Assembly (NCBI RefSeq): GCF_000499845.2
Contig: NC_023750.2
Location: forward strand, 33,930,823 to 33,994,822
DNA length: 64,000 bases
Source of the DNA: Phaseolus vulgaris
Lineage: Eukaryota; Streptophyta; Magnoliopsida; Fabales; Fabaceae
Reading direction: 5' to 3'
Under the pieces are notes generated by a model. The model did not search any database, was not told where the DNA came from, and saw only the letters and a program-made list of their open reading frames with translations. Shown here in pieces: positions 22,035-32,226 of this stretch. A program made the translations under genes and the position numbers. Each line of letters opens with the position of its first letter. Within the stretch, counting starts at the first letter, position 1.

Positions 22035-23699
22035 TTAAAACTTTCTCTTTGGTAGCCATTTTGCTAAATTCTTAGGGACAAGATGCTTTCTAGCAATGCA
22101 AGACCTAGAGGTATGACCAGATTTCATGCAGTAAAAACAGGTTACACGAGATGCCTTTTTGCCACTGTTAAAAACTGAAAAACCTGATTTTGCTAGAACA
22201 AAAAAACTTGAAAGCTTTTTGACATTGGTTACATTTCCAGGGGTATAACCAAGACCATTTTTATTGAAAACAACATTCTGTGAGCCAAGGAGAGACTCAA
22301 GGTTTTCTCTTCCCTCGGTGAAATTGGAAAGGGTTTTCAGCAAATACTCCACTTGTTTTTCCAATTTTTTGCAGTTTTCACAGGTTTTAATAGAGGCATG
22401 CAAGCATGTTAGTTCAAGGCTTACCAAATCTGTTTTGGCCTTATGCAGTTCTTCCTCAAGTGTTTTTACTTTAGGTGCAAGCACATTATTTACCTTTTGT
22501 AATTTACTGCAAATTACAGCTAGTCTATTTGCTTCATCATGTGTTTCCTTGAAAGCAGCAAGCAAGTGATCATAGTTATCAGAATCCACAGAAAAATCAC
22601 TTACTGAATCAGAGATTGAATCCTCATCCTTCATCATGAAGCACAAATTGTTTTCCTCACTCTCAGTTGAAGAGCTGCTGGTTGAAGATACTTCATTTTC
22701 TTCCCATGAGATGTAAGCTCTTCTCCCCTTGCTCCTTTCAACCTTCTTGCTGGCAGATTTGTCCTTTGATTGATTGTTTGGACAATCCATTTTGATGTGC
22801 CCTGTTTTTCCACAGCCAAAGCAAGTATAGTTAGAGGAATTTGATTCATTAGGTTTAAGATACCTTCTTTTCTGCTAGTTCCTATCTCTGCTTTTCTTCT
22901 TCAAGAATTTGCTGAATCTTTTTGTAAGAAGACTGATTGTATCATCATTTTCAGCATCTTCTTTTTCTTCCTTGATCTCATTCTGTTCACTTGCTTTCAG
23001 TGCAAGTCCTTTGGATTTTCTTTCCACTGTTTCCTGCTCTTTGAGTCTATTGAGCTCCATCTCATGCTCCATTAGCTTTCCAAAGAGTGCAGCAGTTCCC
23101 AGCTTTGACAGATCACGACTTTCTGATATGGCAGTCACCTTTGGTTGCCAGCTTCTGTCGAGGCACTTCAACACTTTTATGTTGAGTTCCTCTCTGTCAA
23201 ATTCCTTTCCCAAACCAGTAAGGTGATTCACAATATGAGTGAACCTTTTTTGCACATCAGCAATGCTCTCCTCGGGTTGCATTCTAAACAATTCATATTC
23301 TTGGATGAGAGAATGTTTTCTTGACCTCTTCACATCTTCAGTACCCTCTTGAGTGACTTCTAAGACTTCCCACATTTCCTTAGCTGAATTACATTGGGAT
23401 ATCCTGAAGAACTCATGCATTGTTGTTGCAGAGGTTATGATGTTCTTGGCCACAAGATCATATTAAGCCTTCCTCCTTTCGGTCTCATTCCATTCAGATC
23501 TTGGCTTTACCACTTCTTCATCCTTGACAACCTGCATTGGCACATAGGGTCCATGAACCACAACTTCCCAAATTAATGCATCAATAGATTCCATGAAAAT
23601 TCGCATTCTAACTTTCCAAAATGCATAATTCATTCAATTGAACATAGGTGGTCTATTAACAATAGATCCCTCAGCAAAAAGCACTTTAAACTCAGACAT
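22035..23699 (-). pseudogene. Copia B gag (capsid and nucleocapsid)
   Basis: The minus-strand frame starts with ATG at 23699 (MSEFKVLF). Stops lie at 23634-23636, 23463-23465 and 22875-22877. The core includes AKEMWEVLEVTQEGTEDVK and EYELFRMQPEESIADVQKRF, typical of SIRE-type gag. Two CX2CX4HX4C knuckles are present, CFGCGKTGHIKMDC near 22800 and CFYCMKSGHTSRSC near 22110. Between them is a Ser/Glu-rich, probably coiled region. Capsid would assemble virus-like particles and the knuckles would bind RNA. Inactive because of the stops. Confidence 0.87.
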
Positions 23700-23734
23700 T
23701 ATTACAAACAAACTTGACTAAAATACAAGTCCTA

Positions 23735-23747
23735 GCTCTTGATACCA
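23735..23747 (-). promoter_or_regulatory. Primer-binding site of copia B (initiator-Met tRNA type)
   Basis: The minus-strand TGGTATCAAGAGC lies 2 bases from the inner edge of the 5' LTR. It matches the 3' end complement of plant initiator-Met tRNA apart from one extra A. The same word primes copia A at 27297-27309. Confidence 0.85.
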
Positions 23748-23749
23748 AT

Positions 23750-25332
23750 TGTTGGGTTTAAAAGTGTCAAAGTTCAAGAGGGGGAGTGAATTGACCTTTT
23801 AAAAGTTTCTCGCAGAATCAGTATTTATCTCAGTATACAGAAAATAAATCGATTTATTTGAAAATGAACAGATTTATTTTGGCACTGTTAATGTTTAAAA
23901 ACGTTTATATTAGCCAAGTTAATTTCAAGATTATGCAGATTAATTTGCAAGTCACACACACCCTGATATTAGAAAGAGAACCAGTGAGTCACAAAACAGC
24001 AACCTTCAATTCTAAGTAAGTGATTAAGGTTCAATTGATAGCTTGACAATAAATTGAGTAACCTATCACAATCAATCTCTTCCAGTGGCTTTTAACAGAT
24101 TATATATGTTCTTTTCATAAACAAACAGTTTTTCCAGAAATTAAGAACAGTATGAAACAAGCCCAGAAAGAATAGATTTAATTTTAATTGAACAGATTTA
24201 TTTCTTGACAGTTTAACAAATATGCAGTAATTCAAGTGCAGAGATTAAGGGAGAATGAACACAAGGCAATTATACTGGTTCACTCCAATGAGCTACATCC
24301 GGTCTTCACCTAATCCAAGGTGAAATTCACTAAATCACAATTCGAACAAACACATACACCACTGTTCTTGAACCCTACAAGAACTTTGGTACACTTGCTG
24401 AAAAACTCTATTTCAGCACACACACTCTTCAAGAAACCCTATCAATAAGAGTTTACAATCACACTTTTACAGGAAATGAATTGTGAAACGAATACACCTG
24501 ATAGAGGATGCAGAAATCTGCCTTAAACCAGTATAACAGATCGCTTGAATAGTAGCAGCACCTCTCACCAAGCTTTGGAACCAAACAAGAACAAGCACAC
24601 TTTTGATTTTCAAAATCTTTCAAGAACAAATGCTAATTCTTTGTAAATCCTTAATTCTTTGATGCAAAACTTGCTCTCTCAATTGTATGATCGATGTTTA
24701 AACTCAGAAACAAGTTTTTTTTTTATAGAAAACCAACTTATAACTGATTTTTTAAAAACAGTTAAAGCTGTTATAAAAAGAACAGATTTATTTTCAAAAG
24801 CAGTTAGAGAATCTGTTATGTGAAGAAGACTTAGTCAACCATTCTGGTGCAGGGACAAAACGAAACCGTTTAAGATAGACATGGCACCAGAGTCAAAAAG
24901 AATCTATTCATTTAAAGATGAACAGATTTATTTTTCAAAACGATAACAGAAAAAGCTTAACTATTAAAACACAGTTGTTTTGAAAGGTAGAAGACTTAGT
25001 CAAAATACTTGATGCACAAAATCTAATTTTCACAAGACTTAGCCAAAGCATCAGTTTAAAAAAGAATATGTTTATTTAGAAAAGAATAGATTTATTGTTT
25101 TGCAGTAAACGTGTTTTTTGTAAAACATGTGAAAAACAGTTTGAGAAATTTTGTGCTTGCTCTTATCATATGGCCAGGGGTTAGGAGGTGAGTTACTCAG
25201 CAAAAAGCCTACTCTTAAACAACCTCTAAACACTATCTAAGACATTCTTAAAGCAAAAAGAAATATACATGAATTGTACATAAATGTCTTCATCAAACAC
25301 ATGTCTTGAAGGGGCTGCAACCATCTTCAACA
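23750..25332 (-). repeat. 5' LTR of copia B (1583 bp)
   Basis: Collinear with 3315-4917. The right edge (TTCAACA, 25332) is followed by CGTAT, the target duplication inside the integrase of copia A. Compared with the 3' LTR it lacks a short AT-rich segment near 24780 and differs at scattered bases. Confidence 0.93.
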
Positions 25333-27235
25333 CGTATGTCAAAGCCTCAGCCCAAAACTCTCTGCCTAACTCAGCATTAGACAACATACAACGAACTTTC
25401 TCCACAAGTGTCTTGTTCATACGGTCCGACACCCCATTCTGCTGTGGTGTTTTTCTAACAGTGAAGTGTCGAACTATGCCACAATCTTGACATACCTTCA
25501 GGAACGGATCACTGTTGTATTCTCCTTCATTGTCTGTTCGGAGAACCTTAATCTTCCTTCCTGTCTGGTTTTCAACTTGAGCTTTCCAGTTAAGGAAAAT
25601 TTCAAGCACATCATTTTTGTTCTTCACAGTAAACACCCAAACTCTCCTGGACAAATCATCCACAAAAGTGAAAAAATAATGCCTACCTCCGATTGACGGA
25701 GTCTTGGCAGGTCCCCACACATCTGAATGCACATAATCCAAAATACCCTTGGTATTGTGAATTGCAATGCCAAACTTCTCTCTTCGTTGTTTTCCCAGAA
25801 CACAATGCTCACAAAATTCAAGTTTGCAAGCCTTCGTACCTTTCAACAATCCCTGCTTGGTAAGAATTTGCAAGGATTTCTCTACAGCATGTCCCAACCT
25901 CATATGCCACAACTTCGTTGCCTCGACATCCTTCTTAGAGCTAGAAGTTGTTGTCGCTACTGTCCCCACCACTGTACTACCTTGATAGTAATACAAATTG
26001 TTCTTCCTCACGCCTTTCAACATCACCAGTGCTCCTGAAGTTGCTTTAAGAATTCCATCTCGCATCGTCACAACTAGGCCTTTAGATTCTAAAGCCCCCA
26101 ATGAGATGAGATTCTTCTTCAACTTTGGCACGTACCGTACATCCCGCAAAATTCTGGTGGATCCATCATGATTCCGCAGCTTGATTGAACCTATCCCAGT
26201 TGTCTTACATGGATTATCATTACCCATGTAAACAATCCCGCCACCGAGTTCTTGAAATTCAAAGAACCATTCCCGAATGGGACACATATGATAGGTACAA
26301 CCTGAATCCAATATCCACTCATCTGGATACGATGATGCTGAAAGCGAGACAATTAAAGAGATATCTAATTCCACATCACTTTTGCATTCTGCAACATTTG
26401 CATCTTGCGGAGGCTTCCCTTTCTTCTGCAGTTTTGGACAGTCTTTCTTCCAGTGTCCTTTCTCATGACAGAAAGCACACTCATCTTTGGCAACGACTCA
26501 ACCTTTAGACTTAGACCTCCCTCTTCTCCCCTTTGTTTGACTTTGTTGACGACCTCTTGCCACCAATGTTTCTTCTGATGTCGTTGATTTGGTTTTCATC
26601 TTATCCTGTTTTCTCAATTCATGACTATATAAAGCAGAACAAACAGCATCTAACGACACATTCTCCTTCCCGTGAAGGAGCGTAGTCTCCAAATGTTCAA
26701 ATTCATCAGGAAGAGATGATAACAACATCAAAGCCAAATCCTCATCCTCAAACTTCACATCTAAATTCAACAGGTCTGCTACTAATTGATTAAACATAGT
26801 GATGTGTGCATTCATAGTAGTACCTTGTTGGTAGTCAAATCGGAACAACCTTTTCTTCATCAGGAGCTTGTTCTGGCCACTCTTCTTCAGAAACTTGTCC
26901 TCCAATGCCTTCCACAGTTTGTGTGCAGAAGTCTCGTTTTTTACAGCATACTTCTGCTCTCTGGACAGGCAGCATCGAATAGTTTCGCATGCCAATCGAT
27001 TGATGATGCTCTAGTCTTTCTCCTCTACCTCTTCTGGTTTCTCTCCTTCAATAACAATATCAAGACCCTGCTGAAAAAGAGAGTCCAAGACCTCTCCTTG
27101 CCACATACCAAAATGTCCAGTGCCATCAAATATTTCCACTGCCAATTTCAAAGTGGACACCGGGAACCTCGACCATGATGACGAGGAGCCTGAGACTCTG
27201 GATACATCCTTCGCTTCTTCTTCTTGATTTGCCAT
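25333..27235 (-). pseudogene. Copia A gag, protease and N-terminal integrase
   Basis: One minus-strand frame from ATG at 27235 (MANQEEEAKD) to the copia B junction. It is interrupted only by stops at about 27011 (a probable Trp codon) and 26498-26500. Gag has WKALEDKFLKKSGQNK and LSSLPDEFEHLETTLL; one knuckle CAFCHEKGHWKKDC follows (about 26440-26485). Protease: WILDSGCTYHMCP near 26300. Integrase: finger LWHMRLGHA to CEHCVLGKQ, first Asp in HSDVWGP, second in RTDNEGEY. The third catalytic position reads NGVSDRMN, so Asp stands where this family has Glu. Homology is cut at 25333-25337 by the TSD of copia B; the remainder continues at 3310 and below. Confidence 0.9.
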
Positions 27236-27296
27236 TACAAACTCAAAATATAGTATTCAATATTAATAATTTCAAACAACCCAAGGCGAACCTTCG

Positions 27297-27630
27297 GCTC
27301 TTGATACCACTTGTTGGAAAAAACGGGTAATTTCCCCACTAAAACAGAACCCTAACAGAGCTACCCGACAAATAATATTGAATAAACAGAGCGGAATAAT
27401 AAAAGAGATAAAGAGGAAAAAACACACCAGAAAATTGTTAACGGAGTTCGGCCAATTTAGCCTAATCTCCGAGCACAGTTGCAACAACTCACTTTTATTA
27501 TTATGGGAGAAGATATTACAAATTGGGATATATAACAGTGAAGGAGGAGAGTTTAATTTATAACCCTCAAACCTCCTTCCCAAACAATGAACCCACCGAT
27601 GTGGGACTTGGGATTAAGCCAAAATCAACA
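27297..27630 (-). repeat. 5' LTR and primer-binding site of copia A
   Basis: The LTR is 27312-27630 and the minus-strand PBS TGGTATCAAGAGC is at 27297-27309. The right edge CAACA is followed by GTTGA, the TSD within the TRIM-like LTR. Confidence 0.93.
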
Positions 27631-28076
27631 GTTGAGTAAGGCTTAAAGTCCACTTCTTAATATGGTATCAGAAACATTCCAAGTCTATCCTACCGATTGT
27701 TTGTTGGGCTTATCAGGTCACTTGCTATATTTCATAGTATATAAGTGGGTACAAAGCTCACTTTATAAGTTGGGTTTTATGAGGTTAAATTAGGATTAAA
27801 GTCCACTTCTTAATAATTATTTAATTTTATATTCATTTTAATGTCCCCTAAACCTACGCTATGATTAAATAATATATTTTTCTTTATGTAGGCTTAGCCA
27901 ATACTACCTTATAAATTTGTGTCCTATTGGAGGTCGTCTATAATGCATAGCCACCAAAAGATTAGCTTACATTTCTGTTGGGACGCTAAGCACACACTAA
28001 CCTCATGTAGTGTCTCTCTTTTACTCTTTGTGTCGCTCTTTTGGAGACTCTAGCATCATTATTTCTTGTAGTGATA

Positions 28077-29617
28077 GTAATAAAAGTAAAGAAGTTACCA
28101 CACACACAAAAATGAGTCAAAAATCATTTCCTACCTAGTTGACGGGAGAAGAAATTGGAAAATAGATATTTTCTTAGGATTTGTTATAGGAGTTTCTCAT
28201 CTTAATATATATATTTTTTTATTATTATTATATTCATTTTTTTAGTTTATATTAATAACAAATTAAGATTAGTGATTTGTAAATCTTGAGAGGAAGGAGT
28301 TGACGTAATTACTTTAATATAATTATGTTTATTGTGTTATAAATTTAAATTTGTTTAATATATTTTTACTGTAACTTAATTATTAAAATTGTATATTGTA
28401 ACTTAATTATTAAAATTGTATATTGGAACTTATAGCTGATGAGAGAAATGTTTCTATCTTATATATATTTATATTATTTCCATTTATCATATTTTTTTCA
28501 TCCACAACTAATTTCTAATTAAATCCTATTACTAACTTGACTTATAACAATATTTAATTCAAATTTTTAGAAAATTATTTAACCACATAATAATTATGAT
28601 ATAAATAAATATTTTAACATATTTTTTTTTCTTTTGTATTTATTTATTAAATAAATAAAATATAAAATTATAATAAATACATATCTATTTAAATATTTTT
28701 AATTGCGGAATAAAAATCATTTTAAAATTTAAAAACAATTAAACTTTTAAGAAATTAAATTAATTTGAAATACAATTCCCGTGTGTTTATGCTGAATGCA
28801 ACATAATAAATACTAATAATTGTTTTAGGTCTATGTCATTTTCCTAAACCTTAATTTTTAAAAATTTTATTTTTTTAATATTGAGTTTAAAGTTCTTAGA
28901 AATGAGAATTTTTCATAAACTTGAAAATAATTTTTGATAACGTTGTTGTTACCCTTGTAAAGCCACCAAAAGCCTAGTAAAGCAGCAGCTATGACTTGAA
29001 TTCAATTCCACTAGGATTTCTTCAGCTAACTTTGAGATTTCTTCTGCATCTTTGCCTTTTCTGTTTCCTTTTGCATTTTTTCTTGTTGTGGTTCTAAGAA
29101 ATGATATCTTGGATGAAAAGGGATCTGTGACTACTTACTTCTACTGACTTTTGTAATACTGGTTGATAGTAGATATCGATCTGTGGCACATAAAGAGTCG
29201 GCTTACATCTGGATCAGTAATTTTTCTGTGTCCTAATCCTACTATGAATCCTACATTTAGATGATGTAATAAGATTATAAGATAATTATCTTTGCATTTG
29301 ATGCTGTTTTCCTTTATTCAATGACAATGTTCAAAAGATAAATATATTGTGATTGGTTATTATTTGCTATATGCATGGCTTTGAAGGGCTTGTTGTTGTG
29401 ATCCTGTTGGCATGTTGTTAGTGTCAATAAGCTTGTTTGGTGTATGCAGGATTTAATTGCTTTGGTTATTTTGATCCTAATAAGTGAAAGAGAAAAGCTA
29501 CTTAGTGGGCTACTACTTTTTAGACCTTTAGTGCTTTTTAGTCTTTTACTGCGTGTTCAAATGCAATCGACCTTTCATAGAATATTGTGGTAACTTTTTA
29601 TTAGTTTCATTATAGAA
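28077..29617. other. AT-rich flanking DNA, no gene recognised
   Basis: From 28200 to about 28900 the sequence is extremely AT-rich, with runs such as AAATAAATAAAATATAAAA and no reading frame. From 28940 composition is more balanced and intron- or leader-like (T-rich, with AG/GT words), but I can assign no exon. It could be the upstream region or an intron of the SYF1-like fragment to the right. Confidence 0.45.
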
Positions 29618-31250
29618 TAATGAGGGTTACTATTTGGTTATTAGCACAACTTGTTTCTCCAGCTAGCTGTGTAGGATTGGGAATTTAGTACGAGGGTAGG
29701 ATTTAATGATTGTAGTTTGGCCATATTATTTATAGTGTTTACTATTGTGGTCTCATTCTTAAAGGCCCTGTATGCTTGGTTGAGAGGTTTGTATTTTGGA
29801 GAGCTACTTGATTCATTGGTTTCATATCAGACCCTGTGAATGGTCTAGTAATGCAGTTATATTCTCTTGCACCATAAAAAATATATGTATGGAACTACCT
29901 TTGGTGGTCTTTTTTCTTGTAATAAAATTTAGTTATTGCCTATTCTATTAAAGGGAAAGCTACTCACCGAGTCTCTATTCTTTTACACCTTAATTATTGA
30001 TATTATTATATATTCATATATGCCTGGCCTTTTCTACTGCCATAGTATATGAGGTTTTAACACTAGTACAAAATGTATAAACAACGACTATTTATTTAAT
30101 GCGGTTTTAGGGTTAGTCGCTGTCATTCAAAAACGCGGTGACATTTTTTAAATTAATTTCATTTACAAATGTGACTATTTGTAATAGCTGCATTCTTAAA
30201 TCAAAACGCATGATTTACGAATGCGGCTATTACTAATAGCCGCATTCTTAAATCATTTTTTACCCTAATTTTGAAGCGCGCTACTTACGCTTTCACTTTC
30301 TTCCTTTATGGCGCTTCGCGTTTTCTCTTTGTTTATGTTCTGGTGTACCTCTCTTATGTGAGTTTCATTGTGTTCTCGTACCAATGTAACTTCATTTCGA
30401 TTCGCTCTTTCTTCTTCGCCAATGATTTATAAATTTTGTTCGTTTCACTTATTTGTTTGTTTTCTTGCATTGGCGAATGGTTCTCTGACACTTCATTTTC
30501 TCTTTTGTTTATGCTCTTGTGCTTCCTCTCGTTTTCTACGAGCCTTCATTGTCTTCTTTGTGCCATTGTAAGTTCTTTTCGAGTTCTCTTTCTTCTTCAC
30601 CATTGATTTATATATATTTTTTTGTTTCTTATCTATTTGTTTTCTTCTATTAACGAAGGTCACCAGCTTCATTGCCTGCTGTTTGGATTTTTGTTATGCC
30701 GTATTTGCTCCGTTGTTGTTGCTGCCACTGCTATTGCTGCCTTAGGGTTTAGGGTTTTAATTTTTTTTTTTTTAAAAATTAAATAAGAATGCGGCTATTT
30801 ACCATAGCCGCATTTATAAATCGTATTTACGAATGCGGCTAAATAGACACACTTGTAAATCTTCAATTTAAGAATGTGTACTGATCAAGTGCGGCTATAT
30901 AACCGCCCTTGTAAATGTAAAATAGACGCACTTGTTTGGCTTGTCTGCACTAGTGTAATGAGGTCATTGTTTGCTTATCACCACAACATGTTGCTCTAGC
31001 TAACTCAGAAAGGTTTTGGATGAGAATTTAGTTTTTGGGTAGGATTATTGATTTGTAGTGTGACCATGTCATTACAGTCTCATTTTATATGGTCATGTGT
31101 TATGCTTATGAAATTATGAGTTACCACACCATGTGAGTTAGAATGCTGACCGTGTAGTTGTGCAGTTGCGCAGTTGCATGAAAAAAAATAAATGTATGAA
31201 ATTATCTGGTCTTATTTATTCCAATAAAATTTTCAGATGTTGCTATTGAT
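29618..31250. repeat. Diverged direct duplication flanking a CACTA-like insertion
   Basis: Two arms, about 29618-29945 and 30957-31250, run in the same order with shared phrases: AATGAGG, CACAAC, TCTAGCTAACT-like, GAATTTAGT, GGTAGGATT, TTGTAGT, then ATGTATG and AATAAAATTT. Identity looks moderate with many indels, so the duplication is old. The 895-bp element at 30061-30955 lies between them, immediately left of the second arm. Confidence 0.6.
30061..30955. mobile_element. 895-bp non-autonomous CACTA-like element
   Basis: It begins CACTAGTACAAAA and ends TTGTCTGCACTAGTG, inverted CACTAGT-CA termini. The 3-bp TSD TAA is at 30058-30060 and 30956-30958. Subterminal regions carry the word AATGCGGCTAT in both orientations. 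These form near-perfect hairpins at 30219-30247 (14-bp arms) and 30788-30814 (11-bp arms). The middle (about 30320-30660) is a diverged tandem duplication with a period near 178 bp of T-rich, transcribed-looking DNA, possibly captured. No transposase. Confidence 0.85.
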
Positions 31251-31425
31251 ATGTAAGTCTGTTCATCTTAAAACTTATAACTAGGTTATGGTTTAAAATA
31301 GCCTGGAAAACTGGTGGTTTTGTTTGTATGTTGATCGAATTTATTAAAAATAAAATCATCCCCATTGTATAATGTTGTTATGGAGAGTGAACTAACTTTT
31401 AAATTGTCTTATACTTTACTTTTAG

Positions 31426-31840
31426 TGGCTGCGGATGGGAATGAACTAGTCCAGACGAGGCTACACGAATCCTTAAGGTTGTGGAATTTTTATGTTGATT
31501 TGGAGGAAAGCTTAGGTTCTTTGGAATCTACGCGTGCGGTTTATGAGCGAATTTTAGATCTACGAATAGTCACACCACAATTACTGATGAATTATGAGTA
31601 CTTTCTGGAGGTAGGTTTTACTGTTTTAATACCGATCAATTATGCCTACTCTCTGGAGGTAGGTTTCATTATTTTTGTACAGAATAATATTTGTTTGAAC
31701 TGATTTTGGCTTATGGACAATTTCTTTTATTGATTTATGCAGGAACATGATTACTTTGAAGATGCTTTCAAAGTTTATGAAAGAGGAGTAAATATATTTG
31801 TTCCTGCTAGGAAGATGAGACCTAGAGAACTATTGAAGGC
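31426..31840 (+). pseudogene. Fragment of an SYF1/XAB2-like splicing factor gene
   Basis: Exon 31426-31610 follows a TTTTAG acceptor. It encodes AADGNELVQTRLHESLRLWNF.. and ESTRAVYERILDLR, HAT-repeat sequence of SYF1 (XAB2), a protein of the Prp19-associated spliceosome complex in the nucleus. A GT donor at 31611, an intron and an AG acceptor at 31741-31742 lead to the next exon with YFEDAFKVYERGVNIF. After about 31800 the expected sequence is lost. A degenerate RPRELLKA follows that may be the next HAT segment after a deletion. LTR DNA starts at 31869. Only about 85 of roughly 900 residues are present, so this is a gene fragment. I recognised the family from memory, without a search. Confidence 0.75.
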
Positions 31841-31868
31841 TTCGTCTTCTTCCTTCCTTTGGACATAT

Positions 31869-32226
31869 TGTTGGTGCTTAACTGTGATCCTTCTCGTCTC
31901 AGTCTCTCAATCTCTGGTAAATGCCAAATGGGGGAGGTACCTGCAGAAGGCACTCTGACGCTCAAGTCAGTAAAGAGGGTACTCGGCACTCGAGTGTGTA
32001 CAGTAATAATGACCTTCTTGGAATGTGTGTTATTTATATTATTTTAATGGGCTTACCTTATTGGGTCTAATTAGTGGAATGAATCACACTTATGATTGCA
32101 TTACCTAATTCTTAATGGTAGGTTAGCTTTATTGACCTTGGTTTGAGCGTTAATGGCTAAGTGTGTCGGTCGGCTAGGCCGTCCATGGGGGTCTCGGTCA
32201 GCTCGGTCTCGTCCCATACCAGTACA
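31869..32226 (-). repeat. 3' LTR of Tat element 2 (about 358 bp)
   Basis: The left edge TGTTGGTGC (31869) and the right edge CCAGTACA (32226) give TG..CA ends. The plus-strand CTTGCCCCTCGGGCTC that follows is, on the minus strand, a purine-rich GAGGGGCAAG, the polypurine tract in the same position as in Tat 1. There is no second copy in the window to confirm the borders. Confidence 0.65.

Larger units (their letters stand above)
3315..25332 (-). mobile_element. Ty1/copia retrotransposon B (SIRE/Maximus-like), split by Tat element 1
   Basis: Minus-strand element with large LTRs (3315-4917 and 23750-25332), TGTTG...CAACA termini and TSD CGTAT at 3310-3314 and 25333-25337. The PBS (minus TGGTATCAAGAGC) is at 23735-23747 and the polypurine tract (minus CAGGGGGAGAT) at 4918-4928. 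Order on the minus strand: gag with two zinc knuckles, protease, integrase, RT, RNase H, then an extra sense-strand frame before the 3' LTR. Large LTRs plus an env-position frame are typical of the SIRE/Maximus lineage. The LTRs differ at roughly 4% over the first 600 bp that I compared by eye, and every coding domain carries stops or shifts. Confidence 0.92.
757..27630 (-). mobile_element. Ty1/copia retrotransposon A (Tork/TNT1-like), split by copia B
   Basis: This minus-strand element has 319-bp LTRs at 757-1075 (3') and 27312-27630 (5'), starting TGTTG and ending CAACA. The TSD GTTGA is at 752-756 and 27631-27635. A PBS (minus-strand TGGTATCAAGAGC) is at 27297-27309 and a polypurine tract lies at about 1076-1092. 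The domain order gag-protease-integrase-RT-RNase H is that of Ty1/copia. Short LTRs, a single gag-pol frame and the pol sequence suggest the Tork/TNT1 group. Copia B is inserted in the integrase region. I counted about 7 differences between the LTRs. Several nonsense codons make it non-functional. Confidence 0.92.
664..27815 (+). mobile_element. TRIM-like miniature LTR retrotransposon, split by copia A
   Basis: Two related repeats share the core ATAGTATATAAGTRGGT, a TATAAGTTG block and the end TCCACTTCTTAATA. The first copy is 664-756 continued at 27636-27662. The second is 27712-27815. Directly after the first copy is TGGTATCAGA (27663-27672), a primer-binding site for initiator-Met tRNA. 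The internal part is only about 49 bp and encodes nothing. A 5-bp TSD, ATTAT, lies at 659-663 and 27816-27820. Small LTRs, a PBS and no coding capacity fit a terminal-repeat retrotransposon in miniature. The LTRs do not end in the canonical TG..CA (they start CG/TG and end TA) and their 5' thirds differ, so the outer limits are tentative. Confidence 0.55.
139..28073. mobile_element. Short non-autonomous CACTA DNA transposon, outermost shell of the nest
   Basis: The left end reads CACTACAATAGAAA from 139; the right end at 28073, read on the minus strand, is CACTACAAGAAATAATG. Both are flanked by the 3-bp TSD ATA (136-138 and 28074-28076), the TSD length typical of CACTA (En/Spm) elements. Related motifs with ACACAAA, CGACAC and AGCGTC occur near both ends in opposite orientation, as expected of CACTA subterminal repeats. 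Without the inserted retroelements the element would be only about 0.8 kb and has no transposase, so it is non-autonomous. Beyond the first 8 bases the terminal repeats are imperfect, so the left end is less certain than the right. Confidence 0.65.

Noticed and set aside
31426..31868. Functional SYF1 gene
   Set aside because: Only about 85 residues are recognisable, homology stops before the Tat 2 LTR, and no further exons were found on either side.
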